Assembly: GCA_025355935.1 (NCBI GenBank)
Contig: JANXYS010000420.1
Span: forward strand, 1 to 8,276
Direction of reading: 5' to 3'
DNA length: 8,276 bases
Origin: Chitinophagales bacterium
GTDB taxonomy: Bacteria; Bacteroidota; Bacteroidia; Chitinophagales; Chitinophagaceae
Positions 1 to 5,517 of this stretch are shown here, one piece after another (within the stretch, counting starts at the first letter, position 1; each line of letters starts with the position of its first letter). The notes beneath the pieces were generated by a model. That model did not search any database and had not been told where the DNA came from. It saw nothing but the letters and a program-made list of their open reading frames with translations. Position numbers and translations under genes: made by a program.

Positions 1-1276
1 AGTCCGGGATAATTCTATAATTGCCTTTCCACTTAAGCACCAGCAATACAATAAGCATTACTAATCCGCAGAGCAGCCCTAGTAGCGGCGGAAAAATAAA
101 GTTAACACACCAACCTGTAGTGTACGATCCAATGACGTCGCACAAATTGATAAGGGCGAGGTAGGTTGTAAATTGCGATCCTTCTACTTTCTCCCAACAA
201 AGGCCCATTAAAATGGGGAAAATTGTTACACTTAGCAGTGGATCAGCCAGGTTCCAAAGGAGCAATGCCCCTCCGGAATACATCTTGTAGTGCCATAAAT
301 TGTAGGTAGCATTTAAAATAATTAAAAAAAGGCAAACGCCCCACATTGCAGCCTGTTGTAATTTTTTCGCCCCAATCTTATCTGAGGCAGCACCTGCAAC
401 AATTATGGCTGCAAACGTAATAATGCTTCCCCAACTACCCTGCAAAAACGAAACTGTATTATCCGGCCATTGCAATACATTAATCAAATAATAGGTGTAG
501 GAGCGGATGAACACACTGGAACAAAAATACACCAACGCTACAAGCGCAAAATACCGGAGACTCTTAGCATTTGTTATTGCAGCATATACTTTTTTAAAAA
601 GGAGGGAAAGTTTCGGATTGGTATCGGCAAGCAAATTCTGTTTGCTTTTAGATTTTCCCCAAGGCACAAATACATCCTCATGTTGTAGCTTAGTGAAAAA
701 GAAAACAATTGTAAATATCAAAAGGGTGAAGGTTTGAATCAGTACTGCGCTCTTAAATCCGGCGATATGTAAGACAGTAGATAATCCTGCCGCACCAAAA
801 GCGGATCCTAACAAAAAGCCACCCCGCATAAATCCATTTAACCTTCCCCTTTGATCTTTTGGAGCTATGGCAATTGCCATGGCGTCTACGCTGGCAACTT
901 CAATAGAGGCAAAAATGCTGTAGATAAAAAATAAAACGCTCATTAAGGTAATCTCTTTTAATGGATCCTTAACTATGAGTAAACCGAACGAGGCTAATAC
1001 GGCTATTATTTGTGAAAGTACTACCCAAAGTTTGCGATGGCCAATAACTGAAAACTGGTATCTGTCTATGAGCGGGCCCCAAATAAACTGAAAGGTCCAG
1101 GGAAGCCCAAACACAGCAATGAAAGCACCTACTTTCTCAGATGCTACGTGCTGCCCCAGTAAATAATTTGCAATAGTAGTAAGGGCAAACCCTGCAGGAA
1201 TACCCTGCATAATGTACAGGTAGAAAAACGTTACATATCGAAATTGGGCATTCTCTTTTAGAGTCGGTATTCTCAT
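1..1276 (-). CDS. AmpG/PAT-like MFS transporter (C-terminus cut by window edge)
   Basis: An inner-membrane major facilitator transporter. The frame is open for 425 codons from ATG at 1276-1274 to the left edge with no stop. Hydrophobic segments repeat throughout. The loop after the second membrane segment, residues about 66-85, reads WGPLIDRY followed by IGHRKLWV, which matches the W-x-PL-x-DRY...G-x-R-x-W signature of the AmpG/PAT branch. Residues about 128-160 contain VDAMAIA, then RGRLNGFMRGG, and the second half has EGSQFTTYLALINLCD, again typical of that branch. AmpG itself imports anhydromuropeptides, but Bacteroidota carry several paralogues of unknown substrate, so cargo cannot be assigned. 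Family length is a little over 400 residues, so only a short C-terminal tail is probably missing. It is divergent from the small gene at 1481, with about 200 bases between them. Confidence 0.85.
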   Translation of the reverse strand, partial: MRIPTLKENAQFRYVTFFYLYIMQGIPAGFALTTIANYLLGQHVASEKVGAFIAVFGLPWTFQFIWGPLIDRYQFSVIGHRKLWVVLSQIIAVLASFGLLIVKDPLKEITLMSVLFFIYSIFASIEVASVDAMAIAIAPKDQRGRLNGFMRGGFLLGSAFGAAGLSTVLHIAGFKSAVLIQTFTLLIFTIVFFFTKLQHEDVFVPWGKSKSKQNLLADTNPKLSLLFKKVYAAITNAKSLRYFALVALVYFCSSVFIRSYTYYLINVLQWPDNTVSFLQGSWGSIITFAAIIVAGAASDKIGAKKLQQAAMWGVCLFLIILNATYNLWHYKMYSGGALLLWNLADPLLSVTIFPILMGLCWEKVEGSQFTTYLALINLCDVIGSYTTGWCVNFIFPPLLGLLCGLVMLIVLLVLKWKGNYRIIPD

Positions 1277-1480
1277 TTTTACTTTGGCGATAGTATGATG
1301 TTGCAAACAGTGATATAAAGCAAGTATCTAAGCTAATAGTGTTTTACAAATTTTGAACGCAAATGTTTGATTAATTAAATTTTGTCAAAACGTAGGGAAT
1401 TTAAAGCAGCTTTTTAGGCTGAGAAATAAATTGGCACGCCTGTTGACATTCAATATTCTTTTACTATTAAAATTAAAACA
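1277..1480. promoter_or_regulatory. Divergent intergenic region with weak promoter candidate
   Basis: This AT-rich gap separates the minus-strand transporter from the plus-strand small gene and must hold both promoters. On the plus strand, TTGG at 1431-1434 and TATTCTTT at 1454-1461, 19 bases apart, loosely resemble the Bacteroidota -33/-7 pattern (TTTG, then TAnnTTTG), with a mismatch in each element. The sequence just before both start codons is A-rich, as is usual for translation initiation in this phylum, and no Shine-Dalgarno is seen. No convincing promoter for the transporter was found. Confidence 0.25.
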
Positions 1481-1840
1481 ATGTTTGACCAAATTTTAAG
1501 TTTCGTAAAGGATCATTTAGGCAATAATCCTGAAATTGCAAATGCCATTCCGGCCGGCCAGGAAGATGAGGTGCATCGTGAGATAGCTTCTCATATTAAT
1601 AACGGATTGCAAAGTCAGGCTCCTTCTGAGGGTGGGCTCGGTGGCATGCTTTCATCCCTGACACAAAATATGGGTAACGGCGGCGGCGTTTCTTCTGCTA
1701 TCGAGGGAGGCCTTGTGAGCAGTCTGGCCAGCAAATTTGGTTTGCCTCCAATGGTAACTGGCGCTATCGCAGCATCCCTTCCAGGTCTGATACAAAAATT
1801 TGTGCAGCATAGAAGTGCAGGTACGCAAGGAGCTCAATAA
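1481..1840 (+). CDS. Small glycine-rich protein, function unknown (DUF937-like)
   Basis: A 119-residue protein with no signal peptide. Residues 1-45 look helical and amphipathic (MFDQILSFVKDHLG, then acidic EDEVHREI). Residues 50-70 are a flexible Gly/Ser-rich linker containing GGLGGML and NGGG. Residues 77-108 form a hydrophobic helical stretch (GLVSSLASKFGLPP, then AIAASLPGLIQKF). The short repeated pattern of Gly-rich loops and small amphipathic helices recalls DUF937 proteins, and similar small cytosolic proteins occur in Bacteroidota, but I recognise this only by general pattern. The function is unknown. ATG at 1481 follows an A-rich leader. A terminator lies about 265 bases downstream, unusually far for a monocistronic gene of this size. 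Coding potential looks good: the composition is protein-like and the competing minus-strand frame is only a shadow. Confidence 0.75.
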   Translation: MFDQILSFVKDHLGNNPEIANAIPAGQEDEVHREIASHINNGLQSQAPSEGGLGGMLSSLTQNMGNGGGVSSAIEGGLVSSLASKFGLPPMVTGAIAASLPGLIQKFVQHRSAGTQGAQ

Positions 1841-2103
1841 TGGGTATGTCAATAGAATCTTAAGCATACTTATTGGCGCGTCAGCTTCAGTTGTACAACT
1901 ATAATTCTGCTAATTCATGTTCAATTAAGATCGTTGAAAGCTTTTCGCAATAGTTAGAATATTGTATTGTGCAATATCCATAACAGGCCGTTAGTGTTTG
2001 CCTGAAGATTAATTAAGATTTAACGCATAGCAAGCTATAAGAGGGTTTGGTTACTGTTTTCAGAGAATTATTCAATTGCGTGCAGCACTACTGGCGATAA
2101 TTC
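1841..2103 (+). other. Long 3' untranslated region or small-RNA candidate
   Basis: No coding frame of credible length is present between the stop at 1838-1840 and the terminator at 2104. An imperfect operator-like palindrome, ATATTG at 1959-1964 and CAATAT at 1972-1977, lies within it. About 25 bases further on, TAGTGTTTG resembles a -7 box with one extra base. The stretch is either a long 3' UTR of the small gene or contains an independently transcribed small RNA ending at the terminator. The sequence alone does not decide this. Confidence 0.2.
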
Positions 2104-2138
2104 AAGCGCTATACTATAGAAAAGTATAGCGCTTTTTT
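2104..2138 (+). terminator. Rho-independent terminator
   Basis: A perfect 11-base-pair stem, AGCGCTATACT at 2105-2115 against AGTATAGCGCT at 2123-2133, encloses a 7-base loop (ATAGAAA). It runs directly into a T tract at 2133-2138. One more A-T pair (2104 with 2134) can form. Orientation of the T tract indicates plus-strand transcription, so it ends the transcript of the 1481 gene or a small RNA in between. Confidence 0.85.
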
Positions 2139-2285
2139 ATTAGATATTGCAAGTGGAGAATTTATGTCACTCCTGAAGACATTTTTAGATGCCAGAACCT
2201 GGGAAGCAAACGTGTAAAAGGTGAGCCACTAGTAATTCAGTAATCAACTCATCCTTTCAAGGTGAACCATACATGTTGTAATGGT

Positions 2286-2317
2286 AAAAAAAAACTGCCT
2301 CAAAATCTGAGGCAGTT
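2286..2317 (-). terminator. Rho-independent terminator of the PepSY-like gene
   Basis: AACTGCCTCA at 2293-2302 pairs perfectly with TGAGGCAGTT at 2308-2317 around the 5-base loop AAATC. The run of A from 2286 becomes a U tract on the minus-strand transcript. It lies about 20 bases past the stop codon of the minus-strand gene ending at 2338. Confidence 0.9.
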
Positions 2318-2337
2318 ACGGTTGCAGAGTGAATCAG

Positions 2338-2781
2338 TTATTTCTCTTTTTTTACGAAATTGCCTTTCTCATCGAAAATGATATCCTTCCCGTTAACTTC
2401 AGCCTCGTACGACAATTTTCCCTGCGCATCAGTTACTTTTCCCGCTTCCGTTATTTTAGCGCCTTTGTAATGTTGTTTTACGTAAGCTACTATGTTGTCT
2501 TGAAGTTGGGTTACCGGGATAGCTTTTACCATTTCAATGAAACTTCCTGAGGGCGTAAACTGAACAGAATTATCTTCTCCTGATTTTCCACCCCAGTTAG
2601 CTTCATAGTTACCTTTTTCTTTTTCCCATGTAACATTTTTAGCGTCAGCGTATTTATTGTGCAGTGCAGCTTTAACTACTGCAGGCACGGATATTTTATC
2701 CTTGCCTTCTTTTTCTTCTTGCGCAAAAACGACCGTACCAAAAATAAATAACAAGACTCCAAGGCTCAGTACTTTTTTCAT
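2338..2781 (-). CDS. Secreted PepSY-like periplasmic protein
   Basis: A 147-residue exported protein. Residues 1-20 are a clear signal peptide (MKK, hydrophobic core LSLGVLLFIFGTVV, then FA before Q21), with likely cleavage after Ala20. The mature part holds two similar halves. Residues 33-84 run VPAVVKAALHNKYADAK, then a WEKEKGNYEA strand, then QFTPSGSFIE. Residues 94-147 run LQDNIVAYVKQHYKGAK, then LSYEAEV, then DIIFDEKGNFVKKE. The helix followed by a small sheet, twice, is the PepSY-like (beta-lactamase-inhibitor-like, DUF2874) arrangement abundant in Bacteroidota. These are periplasmic proteins of unknown precise role; inhibitor or binding functions are proposed for the fold, not shown here. 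It is monocistronic, with its own terminator. The A-rich leader lacks a Shine-Dalgarno. The only promoter hint is TAGTTTTA (minus, 2819-2812). Confidence 0.88.
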   Translation of the reverse strand: MKKVLSLGVLLFIFGTVVFAQEEKEGKDKISVPAVVKAALHNKYADAKNVTWEKEKGNYEANWGGKSGEDNSVQFTPSGSFIEMVKAIPVTQLQDNIVAYVKQHYKGAKITEAGKVTDAQGKLSYEAEVNGKDIIFDEKGNFVKKEK

Positions 2782-3427
2782 AATTTCAAATTTTGGGGTT
2801 AATTAATTATGTAAAACTATCTGCCTATTCTGTTCGAAAGCTGAAGAATGCCTGTTGTTTCGGTAAATAAAAGTTAATAGAATTTTCATTCGGGAAAAGC
2901 TCAGAAGCTTGAAAAAAAAATTCCCTAATAACATGGTTACAGCTGCAAGTTTTGTTGTGTTCCTCATCGCAACATCATTAAAAGGTTTTCTCACGGTAGT
3001 CATATTGATCCGAAAATTTAGTATTAACCGTGTTCAATGAGTACCAATCTCAACTAGCCATTTCGGCCACTTTACAGCTATATGCTTTTCTTCGTCGGCG
3101 GCAAGAGAATCTGGCATGGTGACATCTTATGGTAAACTTAGCTCTTGTCTGCGCAGGTAACGACTTTACAATTAAACCAACGCCCTATTATATAATTCTA
3201 CCCGAGATCTCATTAAATACCTGCATTTGCAACTTTTCGTAGAGAATTATTCTGTACGCGGACCAGGTTAAGACGCTTTTAAAAAACTGATGAACTTATG
3301 ACATTTTTAAGCAGCCAAAGAATAAACAAACGAGATCTCCATTTTTTCCTCAGCATCAAAATTCTTTTCCGTCACCGTGTATTTTAAAAATATTTGGAAA
3401 TTTCTAAACATATCTAGCTTTAAAAAT
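2782..3427. other. Long intergenic region without a supported gene
   Basis: This stretch separates the minus-strand PepSY-like gene from the plus-strand rhodopsin and holds both upstream regions. Two minus-strand frames exist: 66 codons at 2803-3003, and 27 codons at 3034-3117 beginning MPDSLAADEEKH. The first has an unconvincing composition and overlaps the likely promoter of the PepSY-like gene. The second is protein-like but too short to call. No stable RNA, repeat or insertion sequence was recognised. GAGATCTC-type short palindromes near 3204 and 3331 are probably chance. Confidence 0.4.
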
Positions 3428-3481
3428 GTTTAACAAAAACTAAGCAATAGTTAAACAAAGAAATGCAGGCAAAAGTATAGT
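3428..3481 (+). promoter_or_regulatory. Candidate operator repeats and -10 box upstream of the rhodopsin
   Basis: GTTTAACAAA at 3428-3437 is repeated as GTTAAACAAA at 3450-3459, nine of ten bases identical, on the same strand and 22 bases apart (two helical turns). A weaker third copy, TCTAAACATA, begins at 3403. Downstream, TATAGT at 3476-3481 could be a -10-like element, which would leave a leader of about 30 bases before ATG 3517. The usual Bacteroidota TAnnTTTG box is absent here, which suggests a regulated or alternative-sigma promoter. Two copies at this spacing fit a dimeric or paired-site regulator, but no regulator gene is in the window and the motif is AT-rich. Confidence 0.35.
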
Positions 3482-3516
3482 GTACCAAGTGTAAAATCTA
3501 AACCAAAACATATATT

Positions 3517-4254
3517 ATGCATCAAACACTTCTTGGGATTCTCCCAATCGCAAACAACAATTACGTCGCTTTTACATTTTTCGTGGGTTGTATGGCCATG
3601 ATGGCGGCGTCTGTTTTCTTTTTCTTTGAAGTTTCCAATACCTCCGCAAAGTGGCGAACCTCAGTGTTAGTTTCTGGTCTGATTACTTTCATTGCTGCGG
3701 TGCATTACTACTACATGCGCGACTACAATCTTCAAACCGGACAGTCTCCAACATTTTTTCGTTATGTAGACTGGATCTTAACTGTTCCGCTTATGTGCGT
3801 GGAATTTTACCTGATTACTAAAAAGGCAGGAGCAAAAATATCTCTGCTGTGGAAACTAGTTGCTGCAGCCCTATTTATGCTGGTTACCGGTTACATTGGC
3901 GAAGCTATTTATCCTACAGAAAAACAAAGCTGGATCTGGGGTTTCGTAAGCGGCCTTGCTTATTTCTATATTGTTTACCTGATATGGTTTGGAGATGTAG
4001 CGAGGTTGGCCAAAAATGCTGGTCCTGCCGTTACTAAAGCAAACAATACATTAGCGTGGTTTGTACTTGTAGGTTGGGCTATTTATCCTATTGGCTACAT
4101 TGCCGGTACTGAAGGCGGACTCTTTGGTGTAAAGGTGCTGGAGGGTGTATCACTCGATATTGTATACAATATTGGCGATGCTATTAACAAGATTGGTTTT
4201 GGGCTGGTGATATATGCACTGGCGCAAACTGATAAAGTTGTTGAAGTAGCCTAA
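3517..4254 (+). CDS. Proteorhodopsin, DTE-type light-driven proton pump
   Basis: A 245-residue seven-helix microbial rhodopsin of the inner membrane that binds retinal and pumps protons outward in light. Helices lie roughly at 16-38, 48-67, 82-101, 107-128, 138-158, 178-197 and 211-236. Lys225 (motif DAINKIGFG) forms the Schiff base. The helix C motif RYVDWILTVPLMCVEFY gives Asp85 (proton acceptor), Thr89 and Glu96 (donor), the DTE set of proton pumps. His63 lies 22 residues before Asp85, as His75 and Asp97 do in proteorhodopsin. Asp221 is the second counterion. The tuning position (105 in proteorhodopsin) is Met93, which goes with green absorption. Gly142 aligns with Trp138 of bacteriorhodopsin and Gly156 of xanthorhodopsin, the carotenoid fenestration. 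Overall it reads like flavobacterial proteorhodopsins. Its length is normal and it appears intact. A strong terminator separates it from the retinal-forming gene that follows. Confidence 0.97.
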   Translation: MHQTLLGILPIANNNYVAFTFFVGCMAMMAASVFFFFEVSNTSAKWRTSVLVSGLITFIAAVHYYYMRDYNLQTGQSPTFFRYVDWILTVPLMCVEFYLITKKAGAKISLLWKLVAAALFMLVTGYIGEAIYPTEKQSWIWGFVSGLAYFYIVYLIWFGDVARLAKNAGPAVTKANNTLAWFVLVGWAIYPIGYIAGTEGGLFGVKVLEGVSLDIVYNIGDAINKIGFGLVIYALAQTDKVVEVA

Positions 4255-4258
4255 GCTC

Positions 4259-4301
4259 AAAACTATAGCATGATATCAGTTGGTATCATGCTATAGTTTT
4301 T
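4259..4301 (+). terminator. Long terminator hairpin between rhodopsin and blh
   Basis: A perfect 17-base-pair stem pairs 4259-4275 (starting AAAACTATAGC) with 4284-4300 (ending GCTATAGTTTT). A further T-G and C-G pair can form inside, leaving the loop AGTT. The T run at the 3' end serves plus-strand termination, and the A run at the 5' end would let it act on the other strand as well. It begins 5 bases after the rhodopsin stop and ends 45 bases before the blh start. Confidence 0.88.
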
Positions 4302-4345
4302 CTAATATTTTCTTTACAAGGGGTAGTTATACCTTAGCCTCGTAA

Positions 4346-5287
4346 ATGATGAGCTTTATGATACGCATCATACTTTTACTCGCCGGTGCTGTACTGGTCT
4401 TCACTCAGCATTATATCCACCCGCTTCCGGTTCAACTGCAGGTGACCAGTTTTTTATGTGGCATTATTTTGCTTGGTATACCGCATGGGGCTGCAGACTT
4501 GTTGGTAGCTACGCAAAATTCAACAGCCGGAAAAAAATCCTTTTCCCCGGTAAAGTTTTTTATAAAATATCTCGGCCGTTTAATTTTGTTTGCCGCTCTT
4601 TTCTGGTTTTTTCCTCTCGCTGCAAACTTTTTATTTATCATTTTTGCGGCCTATCATTTTGGGGAAACTGACTTGCACCATTTTAAAACAAACAGCATAG
4701 CGGGCATATCTTTTGTCATCAGTTATGGTCTTGTTGTACTCGGTGTGATACTACTTAACCATTTCGACGAGGTTAAGCCTTTGTTTATGCAGTTTGAAGC
4801 AGGTGTTAAATATGAATCATTCATAGACCATATTGGATTATACAGGTATACCATTTTATCTGTCGTCGCTATATTATTTTTCGCAAGTTCGTTTTTTTAC
4901 TTTTCGGTCAACAGTAACAATGATCAGCAAGGCAAATTCTTAGTACAATTCGCGGTAATACTTTTCATACTGTACAACCTGCCCATGATAGTCGGATTTA
5001 CATTCTACTTTGTTTTATGGCACTCTGTTTTATCACTCCGGAATATTGTAAAATATCTGCGTAAGGATGGCTTATTTTCTACAATAGTTATTTCAAAACA
5101 GCTTGCGTTTTATAGCCTGTTAGCGATTGCTGGTATTGGCTTGTTTGGCCTTACCGGCTTCATGTTTATCAGCAATAATGCAATGATGGTATATGTATTT
5201 CTAGGGCTGGCGGTACTTACTGCACCTCATATGGAGGTAATGCACGAGATGTACGTTAGCATGAGAAATAGAAGCAGGACTAAATAA
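4346..5287 (+). CDS. blh: Beta-carotene 15,15'-dioxygenase, Brp/Blh family
   Basis: A 313-residue integral membrane iron enzyme that cleaves beta-carotene centrally into two retinal molecules, the chromophore of the adjacent rhodopsin. Conserved motifs appear in the family order: GIPHGAADL with His47, YHFGETDLHH with His104, FVLWHSVLSLR with His226, and APHMEVMHEMY with His295 and His300. The histidines coordinate the non-haem iron in this family. Eight or so hydrophobic segments span the length. Size is typical. Two consecutive ATG codons begin the frame; the first, at 4346, is used here, and Met5 is also possible. The gene lies 91 bases after the rhodopsin on the same strand but behind a terminator, so it needs readthrough or its own promoter. 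TACCTTAG at 4330-4337 is a weak -7 candidate but would leave almost no leader. No Shine-Dalgarno is visible. Confidence 0.95.
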   Translation: MMSFMIRIILLLAGAVLVFTQHYIHPLPVQLQVTSFLCGIILLGIPHGAADLLVATQNSTAGKKSFSPVKFFIKYLGRLILFAALFWFFPLAANFLFIIFAAYHFGETDLHHFKTNSIAGISFVISYGLVVLGVILLNHFDEVKPLFMQFEAGVKYESFIDHIGLYRYTILSVVAILFFASSFFYFSVNSNNDQQGKFLVQFAVILFILYNLPMIVGFTFYFVLWHSVLSLRNIVKYLRKDGLFSTIVISKQLAFYSLLAIAGIGLFGLTGFMFISNNAMMVYVFLGLAVLTAPHMEVMHEMYVSMRNRSRTK

Positions 5288-5329
5288 TTGTGAGATGTAT
5301 TCGTGCGTTTGTGAATACAACGTTTGGCT

Positions 5330-5513
5330 ATGAATTTAAGAAAGAAGTGGGCGGCCTATCAAACGTATCTAAGATTACCCGAAGAAAACATTCATGGGTT
5401 CAAAGCATCTTCCCAAGGCCGTTGACGTTATAGATGTTCCTATAGTGTATAACAACAAGGCAGGTAAACTGACCCCTATTGAAGGGATACCAAATTGGAA
5501 TGTTTTTTTATAA
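5330..5513 (+). pseudogene. Possible gene remnant: two overlapping short frames
   Basis: Two protein-like frames overlap in the gap between blh and the convergent photolyase gene. Frame one, 5330-5425, encodes 31 residues beginning MNLRKKWAAYQTYLRLPEEN. Frame two, 5394-5513, encodes 39 residues (MGSKHLPKAVDVIDVPIVYN, then KAGKLTPIEGIPNWNVFL). Both have amino-acid composition expected of real protein, and the second picks up where the first ends, as in a gene broken by a frameshift. Alternatively, the second could be an intact small protein. I do not recognise the family. No terminator was found for either neighbouring gene here; the hairpin at 5296-5319 lacks a T tract. Confidence 0.3.
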
Positions 5514-5517
5514 CTAT

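Noticed and set aside
470..737. Plus-strand frames of 72 and 76 codons
   Set aside because: They lie antisense to the clearly recognisable transporter and have no motif support.
1652..1867. Minus-strand frame of 71 codons antisense to the small glycine-rich gene
   Set aside because: Shadow of the plus-strand coding frame; the composition is not protein-like.
2812..2839. TTTC and TAGTTTTA as a promoter for the PepSY-like gene
   Set aside because: Spacing of 16 bases is short for the Bacteroidota pattern and both elements are imperfect.
2803..3003. Minus-strand frame of 66 codons upstream of the PepSY-like gene
   Set aside because: Unconvincing composition, overlap with the likely promoter of the neighbouring gene, and no recognisable motif.
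3034..3117. Minus-strand frame of 27 codons starting MPDSLAADEEKH
   Set aside because: Protein-like but too short to support without homology; noted only in the intergenic entry.
5296..5319. Hairpin TGTATTC/GAATACA after blh as a terminator
   Set aside because: Only 7 paired bases, a 10-base loop and no T run on either side.
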